Shown here one piece after another: positions 26,209-33,743 of a DNA stretch of 64,000 bases. The position numbers and the translations under genes are program-made. This DNA comes from Pseudoflavitalea sp. G-6-1-2 (GTDB lineage: Bacteria; Bacteroidota; Bacteroidia; Chitinophagales; Chitinophagaceae). Under the pieces are notes generated by a model. The model was not told where the DNA came from, made no database searches, and worked only from the letters and a program-made list of their open reading frames with translations. The stretch's first letter is position 1, and each line of letters opens with the position of its first letter. The DNA lies in assembly GCF_012927185.1 (NCBI RefSeq), contig NZ_JABBGB010000002.1, positions 806,001 through 870,000 of the forward strand. The letters are read 5' to 3'.

Positions 26209-29200
26209 ATGAAATGGCTTTTCCTATTGTCACTTTGCACATTATTCTTCGGCGTTTCTGTTATTGCACAAGACAATCCAAAAGAAAACAACAGGATTCT
26301 CCCTCCTTCTCCTACTGCTGCGTCATTGGGAAAATATGGAGAGATTCCTGTTTCGCTTTACACAGGAACACCTAATATTTCAATACCCGTTTACAATATT
26401 CAATCGGGAAGTTTATCAATTCCTGTAGGTGTCTCATATCATACAGGAAGTGTAAGACCCAATGATATTCCAGGCTGGGTCGGGCTAGGTTGGTCATTGT
26501 CTGCAGGTGGAGTGATAACCAGAACAGTGAAGGATATACCTGATGATTCATATGGATTCAGCACAGGTTCGGGAACAGGATTTTATTATGATCTCATTGC
26601 AGACAACCCCAAGTTCCATTATGTGTTTGATGACTTAGCAACCTATCCACCTCCTTCGAGAACTACTGCATTTTTCTGGGCCAATGAAGGAAGAGAAAAT
26701 GATCAGAAACCGGATGATTTTAGTTTCAATTTTGCAAACTTTTCAGGGCAGTTTTTTTTCGGTCAGGATGCAAAAATCCATCAACGATCTCAGCAGCCTC
26801 TAAAAATTGAATTTGAACTGGCACAAGTTCCTGAAACCGGAATACTTGGAGTGAGTTCAAGCAATCACATCAACCGATGGATCATTACAACAGGTGAGGG
26901 CGTCAAATATTATTTCGACGCTCATGAATGGTCTGCCTCCCAGGTGGGGCAGGGACATATGGCCTATATTTCCAGCTGGTATCTCACATCCATCATATCT
27001 CCTACAGGCGAAACCGTTACTTTGGAATATACCAATACGCCGGGGAAATATCGCGCGAAAGAATCAAGAAATGAAAAAATAGGATACCTGATTCCGAGTG
27101 GCAGCGACAACAATTTCATTGATCTTTCACAGAAATCCAAAAACGAAAGTCTCGATCAGGTAATCTATCTGAAAAAGATAAATTTCAGCAATGGATACAT
27201 GACGTTCAATACGGTAAAACGCAATGACCCAATGTATCTGCCCCGGGGTGTTACGCCCAGCACACTGGAAGAACAAAAACTTGATCGCATTGACTTATTT
27301 TCAAATGCGGAAAATGCACCTCAAAAATTGCTATCATGGAAATTCACTTACGACGAGTACAACCGGTTAAAACTTACATCAATCACTAAAACAGGCAACG
27401 CAGAAACGGCTGAGGAAGTTACGTCATTGGAGTACGACCCTACAGCATTTGAAGGGCATACAGGAGATGCCACTTATCCTAACCCATACGACATAAATTC
27501 GGTCGATCATTGGGGGTATTTCAATGGAATGGGCACAGCTAATAAGATACCTGTTCACTATAACCCAAGAAATCTAAACCAAAAAGTGGGTACTGCAAAC
27601 AGAGCAGCCAATCCTAATTTGGCAAAAGCCAGCCTGCTAACCAAAATCACCTGGCCTACAGGAGGTTTCACTGAGTTTGATTTTGAACCACATTCGTTTG
27701 GCACAGTGGTAGAAATAGACCCAAACCCCAGACCACCTGAGCAGGCGTGGAAGCTTCTCGCTGATTACTATATGAGCGGCCCTGGCGGAACAAACGGATA
27801 CATGTCGTGCCCGGGGGATTATGCCAATATAACTTTTACCCTCCCCGAGCCTACCGTTATCAGAAAGATTATTTCCGACAAGTGGGTTCAAAGCGATCTC
27901 AGGCCTTCGTGCAGAACAGAATACGAAACATTTCAGATGGACGTGACAGATTACCTGCAGGCAGGTACTTATAATCTCAATGAGGTACTTGGCAATCGAA
28001 TATCTACCGATTGTGCCGGACTCTCAACCGACCCTGTAACAGAAAACAATGAATTGATCTGCCTTGACCACACCAGATACGCACTTTTTGTTCCCAATAC
28101 CTATAACACTGATGGTCCCGGCTCAGGCATAGTAAGTCGCCCCACAGGTGGCGCAAGAATCCGTCAGATCAGATCATTTGATGGCATCAAAACCACTTTG
28201 GTAAAAACCTACGAATACCTAAGCGGCAATTCATCGAGTGGGGTATTAAATAAAGAGCCCATTTATATGGAACCCGATCTGACCTTTCAACTGATTGGTG
28301 CTCCTCCTGCAGCAATAGCTGGATGGACACTGGCATCGTATCCTATAAAGGGTATGCCGGCAGGCAGTCATATCGGATATTCAGAAGTAACTGAAAAACT
28401 GGAAGACGGCAGCAAGACTGTGTATTTTTTTACCACCTATTCAGATCATGCTGATGGGAAGCCGTATGAAATATTCAAGATGGAATATGGGCCAACAATC
28501 AACAACGATGCAATGAGAGGCCTCCTTACCAATACATATGTGTATAACAATGCAGGGAATATAGTAAAATCAGTTTCCACAGACTACGATTGGAGCCAAA
28601 ACGAATATATGGGAAGAATGGTGGACAATCAATACATTTTCCTCGCCTCCGGCACCAATTCTCCGGAAGGGACTACAGCCTCGTCCAGATCGCTAATCCC
28701 ATCCCGATTCGTGGCAAAAAAATCGGAAACTGAAAGAATATATAACTCCAATGACCAAACGTCATTTCTGGAAAACGTAACGGAGTACAGGTACAATCTG
28801 GATAACTTACAGATCAAAGAAGTAAAAACTACCAACAGCAAGAAGCAAACCATTCTCAGCCAGACAAAATACCCGGTAGATTTCACCGGAGGAATCTATG
28901 ACCAGATGAAAGCACAAAACATAATTCTGGTTCCAGTAGAACAAAAAACACTGATCGGTCAACCATCATCAGAGCTGACTTTAAAAAGAACCGATTTCCA
29001 GATGGTTCCGGGAAACACATTCATCAAACCAAGTCAATCCAGTTCATCCACCAAAGGGAATACGCCAACTGTTGATGTAACATTCGACAAATATGACAAT
29101 CAGGGCAATATTCTTCAACTTACCCCCAAAAACGCCCCAACCACCAGTTATATCTGGGCATACGGTGGCACCATACCTATCGCAGAAGTAAAGAATGCCA

Positions 29201-30384
29201 AAGTGAATGACATTGCCTATACATCCTTCGAGACAAGTGAAAACGGTAACTGGCAATTTACTGATGCAACGCGTACAACCACCGAAGCAGTTACCGGCCA
29301 CAAATCGTACAAACTCACCAGCGGAACACCAATATCCAAAACAAGATTGACCGCAACAGACAAATACATCATCAGCTACTGGTCGAAAAACGGGGCTGCA
29401 AATGTAAACGGAACAGCAGCTTCAGCAGTGCTGCAAAAAAATGGCTGGACCTGTTATCAGCATCATCTTTCAGGCGCTTCAACTGCAACAATTGCAGGCA
29501 GCAATATTCTGATAGACGAACTTAGATTATATCCAGCAGGAGCCATGATAACAACGCTCACCTACGATCCGCTGGTAGGCACCACCAGCCAGTGTGATGC
29601 AAGAAATGCAGTTTCTTATTATGAATATGACGACCTGCTTCGGTTGCTTCGGATCAGAGATGCGGACAAAAACATTCTGAAGCAATATCAATACGTTTAT
29701 AAATCATATCCGCACACGAACCCTATATGGGAAAGCACGGGCATCACCAGATGCAAACCCTGTGAAGCCAACAACAATTATGTATTGAACATTACGCAGA
29801 AACAGGAAAGAGATATGAACCCCGGCAGCAGCACTTATAATCAAACCAGATGGATCGATGGCACGGCAGGAAACTGTGTAATAACCGCAGACTGGCAGAA
29901 TACGGCTACTGCTGCACGTTGCAAAAAGTATGCAGGCATATACAATACAGGGGTTCAGGAACGAGAACAAAAAGATTTGAACCCCTGCAGTCCTACCTAT
30001 AACCAAACAAGATGGATTGACCTGGGCATCAACCTTTCAGCCTGTCCACTGCCCAAACCCTATGTAAAATTCGGGCTGGAGAATTATACTCAATACGGAT
30101 CAGAGCATCGGGCAGACCTTGTTGTAAGATTTTACTATGATGAGGCGTTGACCATTCCTTACGAAGCGAAAAATATTTCTTTGAAGTTCAGGGAAGAAGT
30201 ATCTGGCAGTCTGTGCAACTGCACACTTGAATCGAACCCATATACAATTTTGTGTAATGGCTCTGAAACCATTTTGTTTGAACAGGTTGCAATAGGCCGC
30301 GAGCAGCATGGTTCAGGTGAGGTAGACTATATATCCACTTATTATTATCTACTCACGGGTGAAACGTATTATGGAGGGGATTAA
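26209..30384 (+). CDS. large exported Rhs-like protein
   Basis: This 1391-residue secreted or surface protein begins with a clear signal peptide (MKWLFLLSLCTLFFGVSVIAQ); I therefore start at 26209. The N-terminal part has the Bacteroidetes Rhs/YD opening (GEIPVSLYTGTPNISIPVY; PGWVGLGWSLSAGGVI). At least one YD repeat is seen near residue 1135 (YEYDDLLRLLRIRDAD). The C-terminal 150 residues carry two copies of a Trp-centred repeat (TYNQTRWID near 1205-1220 and 1260-1275) and a final Cys-containing domain. I see no Rhs core ending (DPxG...) and no toxin tip, so it is not an obvious polymorphic toxin. A terminator follows. Confidence 0.7.
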   Translation: MKWLFLLSLCTLFFGVSVIAQDNPKENNRILPPSPTAASLGKYGEIPVSLYTGTPNISIPVYNIQSGSLSIPVGVSYHTGSVRPNDIPGWVGLGWSLSAGGVITRTVKDIPDDSYGFSTGSGTGFYYDLIADNPKFHYVFDDLATYPPPSRTTAFFWANEGRENDQKPDDFSFNFANFSGQFFFGQDAKIHQRSQQPLKIEFELAQVPETGILGVSSSNHINRWIITTGEGVKYYFDAHEWSASQVGQGHMAYISSWYLTSIISPTGETVTLEYTNTPGKYRAKESRNEKIGYLIPSGSDNNFIDLSQKSKNESLDQVIYLKKINFSNGYMTFNTVKRNDPMYLPRGVTPSTLEEQKLDRIDLFSNAENAPQKLLSWKFTYDEYNRLKLTSITKTGNAETAEEVTSLEYDPTAFEGHTGDATYPNPYDINSVDHWGYFNGMGTANKIPVHYNPRNLNQKVGTANRAANPNLAKASLLTKITWPTGGFTEFDFEPHSFGTVVEIDPNPRPPEQAWKLLADYYMSGPGGTNGYMSCPGDYANITFTLPEPTVIRKIISDKWVQSDLRPSCRTEYETFQMDVTDYLQAGTYNLNEVLGNRISTDCAGLSTDPVTENNELICLDHTRYALFVPNTYNTDGPGSGIVSRPTGGARIRQIRSFDGIKTTLVKTYEYLSGNSSSGVLNKEPIYMEPDLTFQLIGAPPAAIAGWTLASYPIKGMPAGSHIGYSEVTEKLEDGSKTVYFFTTYSDHADGKPYEIFKMEYGPTINNDAMRGLLTNTYVYNNAGNIVKSVSTDYDWSQNEYMGRMVDNQYIFLASGTNSPEGTTASSRSLIPSRFVAKKSETERIYNSNDQTSFLENVTEYRYNLDNLQIKEVKTTNSKKQTILSQTKYPVDFTGGIYDQMKAQNIILVPVEQKTLIGQPSSELTLKRTDFQMVPGNTFIKPSQSSSSTKGNTPTVDVTFDKYDNQGNILQLTPKNAPTTSYIWAYGGTIPIAEVKNAKVNDIAYTSFETSENGNWQFTDATRTTTEAVTGHKSYKLTSGTPISKTRLTATDKYIISYWSKNGAANVNGTAASAVLQKNGWTCYQHHLSGASTATIAGSNILIDELRLYPAGAMITTLTYDPLVGTTSQCDARNAVSYYEYDDLLRLLRIRDADKNILKQYQYVYKSYPHTNPIWESTGITRCKPCEANNNYVLNITQKQERDMNPGSSTYNQTRWIDGTAGNCVITADWQNTATAARCKKYAGIYNTGVQEREQKDLNPCSPTYNQTRWIDLGINLSACPLPKPYVKFGLENYTQYGSEHRADLVVRFYYDEALTIPYEAKNISLKFREEVSGSLCNCTLESNPYTILCNGSETILFEQVAIGREQHGSGEVDYISTYYYLLTGETYYGGD

Positions 30385-30411
30385 GCGATAACAGAATGAA
30401 TGACACAAAAT

Positions 30412-30454
30412 AAGATGGGCGGAACTCGAATGTTCTGCCCATCTTATTTTTATT
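30412..30454 (+). terminator. terminator after the Rhs-like gene
   Basis: A 14-bp stem (30412-30425 with 30432-30445, one G-T pair) with a 6-base loop is followed by ATTTTTATT. Confidence 0.8.
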
Positions 30455-30470
30455 GGGATATCTCAAAAAA

Positions 30471-30598
30471 ATATCACGGGCAAGACTACCCGTGATATCA
30501 TATCCCCATTGCTGGGGCCTTTCATTCAAATTACCATTCCCGGCAGGAATACCGGCAATGTACTAATCGAGTCCGTTAACTCATTAACCTTATCCTAA
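30471..30598 (+). repeat. non-coding repeat A, copy 1
   Basis: The unit opens with a 10-bp hairpin (ATATCACGGG / CCCGTGATAT) around the loop CAAGACTA. A CCCC/GGGG hairpin, the block ACCGGCAATGTACTAATC, a small GAGT/ACTC hairpin and TTATCCTAA follow. Copy 2 at 31022 keeps the loops and the order but changes the stem bases. It lies in the gap before the first Xre gene. It could be a structured RNA or a protein-binding element. Confidence 0.55.
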
Positions 30599-30713
30599 AA
30601 TGAAAATAGTGTACGATGATAAAGAAAGATGTGTGCGAATATTTTTACAGTACATTTTAATAGATTGATTATAAAGGATTTTAAAGACGAAATTTATTAG
30701 GCAAATTCGTAGC

Positions 30714-30986
30714 ATGGGACGTAAGGCAAAGAAAAGAGTTATTGTACCTACCATATCCGAAAAGGAAATCGACTCCATCCATCTGGCAATTGGAAAAATC
30801 ATCAAAACAAAAAGGGAGGCGTTGGACTCCACCATCGACGATTTTGCCTATCAGGTAAATCTTTCCAGAAGCGGTTTGATAAGAATTGAAAAGGGGCAGG
30901 ATCTTACCATTCGCAGTCTGCTGAAAGTATTGCGTGGACTGAATATTACGCCAGATGAGCTCTTCCGCACAGTAACCGGAAAATAG
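30714..30986 (+). CDS. small Xre-family (HTH) regulator, copy 1
   Basis: This 90-residue protein is almost entirely a helix-turn-helix domain of the Xre/Cro type. The HTH core is DDFAYQVNLSRSGLIRIEKG at about residues 43-62, then the third helix region RSLLKVLRGLNI. It is a paralogue of the gene at 32616: both share the Asp-rich first helix, RSxLxRxxxG and LLKV blocks, and an identical GGCAAATTCGT just before the start (30700-30710 here). It may repress its own transcription or act on the flanking repeats; no toxin partner is adjacent. Confidence 0.82.
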   Translation: MGRKAKKRVIVPTISEKEIDSIHLAIGKIIKTKREALDSTIDDFAYQVNLSRSGLIRIEKGQDLTIRSLLKVLRGLNITPDELFRTVTGK

Positions 30987-31021
30987 GACTGCCTCTCTCC
31001 TTTTTATCGATTTTTTCAAAA

Positions 31022-31155
31022 AATCACCGGCAAGACTACCGGCGAATCTAATCACTCCCCATGCTCACATGGGGCCTTTCATTCATTGAACTATTCCCGA
31101 TAAGAATACCGGCAACGTACTAATCAAGTCCGTTAACTCATTAAACTTATCCTAA
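31022..31155 (+). repeat. non-coding repeat A, copy 2
   Basis: The same order of elements as copy 1: a CCGG/CCGG stem with the identical 8-base loop CAAGACTA (31031-31038), then CCCCATG/CATGGGG, CCTTTCATTCA, ATACCGGCAACGTACTAATC, a gap to CCGTTAACTCATTAAAC and TTATCCTAA. Loops and linkers are conserved while the first two stems differ in sequence. Confidence 0.55.
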
Positions 31156-31206
31156 TTGAAAAAAATTTAATGTTATAGCAACTCCATAAAGGAGCATATT
31201 TAATAA

Positions 31207-31272
31207 ATGGTTCCCAGCAGGATTACCAGGAACGAACTAAGTCAGAACCATTAACTCTTAAACCTTATCCTA
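31207..31272 (+). repeat. non-coding repeat A, partial copy 3
   Basis: Only the 3' half of the A unit is present: a TTCC-CAGGAA-like hairpin, then GTCAG, CCATTAACTCTTAAACC and TTATCCTA. It ends 37 bp before the first B element. Confidence 0.45.
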
Positions 31273-31309
31273 TAAAAAAATTTTGGAGAGTGAGCTGCAA
31301 TAAAAAAAT

Positions 31310-31497
31310 GGGGCGGCTCCATCTCTGTAGGAACGGCGCGGAAGCTGCCAGTACAGAGTTGATAGGAGCGCACCCCATCATTTTTGAATATGATGAAAGT
31401 GCGCGTTCTACTATCACTTGCCCTGTATAAGCTTCCGACTTTATCCAGCAAGAGTATAGCGAACACGACAATGAAGAACTAGTCTATTGAAGGTCGC
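31310..31497 (+). ncRNA. structured non-coding element B, copy 1
   Basis: This 188-bp element shares several long blocks with copy 2 at 32240 (GGCGCGGAAGCTGCC, GATAGGAGCGCACCCCAT, ACTATCACTTGCCC, AAGCTTCCGACTTT, AGCGAACACG, GGTCGCAAAA). It folds as a 5' hairpin (GGGG-CGG-CTCC), then a long rod: GGAAGCT pairs with AGCTTCC, GATAG with CTATC, GCGCAC with GTGCGC and ATCAT with ATGAT at the tip. A 3' hairpin follows (GCGA...CAAT/ATTG...TCGC). A further hairpin lies just downstream (31514-31538). I do not recognise an Rfam family. No protein-coding frame explains the conservation. Confidence 0.55.
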
Positions 31498-31513
31498 AAA
31501 AATACAGTAAAAA

Positions 31514-31538
31514 GAGCATCACTTATTGTAGTGTGCTC
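31514..31538. terminator. hairpin downstream of element B copy 1
   Basis: GAGCATCAC pairs with GTGTGCTC with one bulge. The T run is on the minus-strand side (CTCTTTTTAC), so it is a better terminator for leftward transcription, but it may also cap the B transcript. Confidence 0.4.
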
Positions 31539-31550
31539 TAATCAGTTATA

Positions 31551-31744
31551 ATAACCTTAACCTTGGCGAAAATAGTAAATATTATATTGAAAACACAATT
31601 CATTTATGTTTTTTCACATTAATACTTTGTTTTTATATAATTTGCTTGTGTTTTTGCACTGAAAATCAAATAATTAGCGGCCCTTATATTTGCTTCCGAC
31701 AAAATATGTCAGCGCCGAAACCGAAATACAATAACCTTAAGGTT
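31551..31744 (+). promoter_or_regulatory. candidate operator pair for the second Xre gene
   Basis: The decamer ATAACCTTAA occurs upstream of the gene (31551-31560) and again inside its first codons (31731-31740). The inner copy is part of a perfect 12-bp palindrome, AACCTTAAGGTT, at 31733-31744. Two sites flanking a promoter suit autoregulation by a dimeric HTH protein. This is inference from sequence only. Confidence 0.4.
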
Positions 31745-32023
31745 GTTATGGTTCAACATAACATGGACAATCGTACACTTGCGCAATTTTTAGACATGAG
31801 TGTGAATTCGATTTCCTTATGGAGAACCAACAAAGCTCAACCTGACCTGGAGACTATTCACAAAATAGCAGGATACTTAAAATGTGATCCGCGGGACATA
31901 ATTGCAACCAGAACATGGCCTGCCGGCCCATCTCAGGGCGAACTGGATATAGCCAAAAGAGATAAATTGAAACAAAAGCCCAAAAAGGCTGCGAAGAAAA
32001 CCTCAAAGAGGTCAAAAAGATAA
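31706..32023 (+). CDS. small Xre-family (HTH) regulator, copy 2, basic tail
   Basis: This 105-residue protein has a Cro/C1-type helix-turn-helix (NRTLAQFLDMSVNSISLWRTN, about residues 23-43; then TIHKIAGYLKCDPRDII) and a lysine-rich tail (KQKPKKAAKKTSKRSKR) that could add non-specific nucleic-acid binding. I start at 31706 (MSAPKPKYNN); a frame extending to 31646 lacks homology-like sequence. It is less related to the other two Xre proteins than they are to each other. It sits between the two B elements, with a candidate operator in front and inside. Confidence 0.82.
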   Translation: MSAPKPKYNNLKVVMVQHNMDNRTLAQFLDMSVNSISLWRTNKAQPDLETIHKIAGYLKCDPRDIIATRTWPAGPSQGELDIAKRDKLKQKPKKAAKKTSKRSKR

Positions 32024-32239
32024 GGCTCACTGTATCAGGTATACGCAGCAGACTATCTCTCAAGTTGCAACTGATCAACTAATATCATTTTCAAATTTTC
32101 ATCGATCTTACACCAGCATATTGTATTCCACAGGAATACCCATACACTTTACAATGCATTAGAGGCGCGATGTTTGCAATACCGCAGCAGAAGGTTGCGT
32201 TCAGATAAAGATTAAGTCGTTACAGAAGAGAAAGAAAAC

Positions 32240-32431
32240 GGGGTGTACCCCTACCACTACCTGGGAAGGCGCGGAAGCTGCCTGTCTGGAGGTAGATGAT
32301 AGGAGCGCACCCCATACATGCAATATGCTGGTGGTGCGCGTTACACTATCACTTGCCCCTGGTGAAGCTTCCGACTTTTCCCGGCAAGATCATAGCGAAC
32401 ACGTCAATACTATTCTACTATTGATGGTCGC
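32240..32431 (+). ncRNA. structured non-coding element B, copy 2
   Basis: This is the second copy of the 190-bp element. The 5' hairpin here is GGGG-TGTA-CCCC. In the rod, GGAAGCT/AGCTTCC, GATAG/CTATC and GCGCACC/GGTGCGC are kept, while the lower stem is extended by CCTGGGAAGG opposite CTTTTCCCGG. The 3' hairpin has GTCAATA/TATTGATG in place of CAAT/ATTG. The paired changes favour a conserved RNA structure over a protein or a simple DNA site. A 7-bp hairpin (AGAACAT/ATGTTCT, 32445-32470) and T-rich DNA follow. The element ends about 185 bp before the third Xre gene. Confidence 0.55.
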
Positions 32432-32615
32432 AAAATTTTATTAAGAACATCCGATTCCCGAAATGTTCTGTCTGTTTATTTCATGTTTTAGAAAAGTAAA
32501 AATAATAAAACAACGCAAGTATAGTGTCATATATGACTCTTTATTTTTGAATTCTCAATAATAACGCTTCAAACATAGGATTTTACAGGTTGGTTTATTT
32601 GGGCAAATTCGTGGT

Positions 32616-32879
32616 ATGGGTAAGGGAGATAAACAACCTACGGTAAAGCACTTAACAGACACTGACATCGATCAGATATTTTCCCGTATCGGAAAAAATC
32701 TGAAAGAACGCAGAAAGCAGGTAGGCATCTCACTCGACGATCTCGCCTACGAAAGCGGCGTATCGCGCAGCACCCTCACCCGTATGCTCGAAGGCGAAGA
32801 GGTAAATGTTCGTAACCTGCTTAAAGTAGTCTACAGCCTCGGCCTCAGTATCGATCAGGTGATCAGCTTCAAAAAATAA
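32616..32879 (+). CDS. small Xre-family (HTH) regulator, copy 3
   Basis: This 87-residue protein is a single Xre-type helix-turn-helix: IGKNLKERRKQVGISLDDLA, then YESGVSRSTLTRMLEGEE and LLKVVYSLGL. It is the closest relative in the window of the protein at 30714, and its start is preceded by the same GGCAAATTCGT block (32602-32612), so the two genes look duplicated together with their 5' leaders. No toxin gene or phage gene is adjacent. The 360-bp gap that follows holds only a terminator of the next gene on the other strand. Confidence 0.85.
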   Translation: MGKGDKQPTVKHLTDTDIDQIFSRIGKNLKERRKQVGISLDDLAYESGVSRSTLTRMLEGEEVNVRNLLKVVYSLGLSIDQVISFKK

Positions 32880-33159
32880 TCCCCTCAGATTACATCGCAG
32901 ATTTCGTTCGGAACCATGCAGGCAAAGTTAACCGCAACGATTATTTCATTCAGCTAATTCTTCGCAAAAGTTGACTGGGATCAAGAAGAAAACGTCCTCC
33001 TCCATTCCTCTGTAACCCTTGACTGTACAGCATTTCATCAGATACGCACATTTTATCGCACCTCATTTCTTTGCCTGACTTCCAAAGCTCAATACCTCTG
33101 CATTATACTGCTTCGCCCCTGTTAAACTGCACTATTTCAACTTCTCCGCAGACAGCCAA

Positions 33160-33187
33160 TAAAAAAAGCAGAGACATTGCTCTGCTT
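33160..33187 (-). terminator. terminator of the lipoprotein gene
   Basis: AAGCAGAG (33166-33173) pairs with CTCTGCTT (33180-33187). Read on the minus strand it ends in seven T residues. The remainder of 32880-33239 shows nothing recognisable. Confidence 0.75.
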
Positions 33188-33239
33188 CGTATTTTCATTC
33201 ACCATTATTCAGTTGTATCAGCGCTCCGGCGCTTCGCCC

Positions 33240-33728
33240 CTACTGCTGATACGTAGCCACGCCATAATGTTTCAGCGCAGTTACTTTCAGCTTCTCTCCT
33301 GCCACATATACTTTCTTGTACTCACGGAATTGTTTGTCCTTATCCAAAAAACCAATGATGGCCGAATACTTTTCAGGTCCTTTCTTTATCACCGGTTCCG
33401 GCATGGTCCCGAAATTCGGCAGCTTCAGTGTATCCGTTCCGGTGATCTCTTCAAACTCCAGTTTCATCAGATAATGAAATGTTTTTTTCGTTTCGAAAAG
33501 CTGTACTGAAAAATACCAGTCGTTCAGCGGATTGTCGGTCTTCACCCGATATTCAGCCGCCGCTTCCTTTTTGATCTCCGTTCTTTCATCAGGCACTTTG
33601 GTGGCTGCATTCACTACTTCTTTTTTCTCTGTTGCTCCGGTTGCTGCATCTTTCGCAGGCTCTGTCCCACACGCTAATGCCATAAAAGGAATAAGGGTCG
33701 CAATTACTTTCTTCATATACTGTTTCAA
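33240..33728 (-). CDS. hypothetical lipoprotein
   Basis: This 162-residue predicted lipoprotein has a signal peptide with a lipobox ending LAC-G (Cys about residue 20), followed by a flexible Ala/Lys/Glu-rich linker and a compact C-terminal beta-rich domain (from about residue 60). I do not recognise the family. An internal Met at residue 5 (MKKVIATLIPF) is an equally good start. It is followed by a terminator and lies 15 bp downstream of the exonuclease gene on the same strand, so the two may be co-transcribed. Confidence 0.7.
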   Translation of the reverse strand: MKQYMKKVIATLIPFMALACGTEPAKDAATGATEKKEVVNAATKVPDERTEIKKEAAAEYRVKTDNPLNDWYFSVQLFETKKTFHYLMKLEFEEITGTDTLKLPNFGTMPEPVIKKGPEKYSAIIGFLDKDKQFREYKKVYVAGEKLKVTALKHYGVATYQQ

Positions 33729-33743
33729 CTTTTAGTAAACCTG

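Noticed and set aside
26209-30384. Polymorphic Rhs toxin with immunity gene
   Set aside because: No Rhs core terminator motif, no hypervariable nuclease-like end and no immunity-like gene; the next gene is an Xre regulator after a terminator and a repeat.
30471-31272. CRISPR-like repeat array
   Set aside because: There are only two full and one partial copies, each over 60-130 bp and spaced by a gene; no short uniform repeats with spacers and no cas genes.
31310-32431. 6S RNA, tmRNA or RNase P RNA as identity of the B elements
   Set aside because: The rod-like fold recalls 6S, but two tandem copies beside Xre genes are unexpected. I see no tmRNA tag frame or tRNA-like ends and no conserved RNase P core sequence.
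30714-32879. Type II toxin-antitoxin modules
   Set aside because: Each Xre gene stands alone; no HigB, HipA, RES or other toxin-like frame is next to any of them.
32880-33239. Small genes in the gap after the third Xre gene
   Set aside because: Only short frames with no protein-like character are present; the only supported element is the terminator at 33160-33187.
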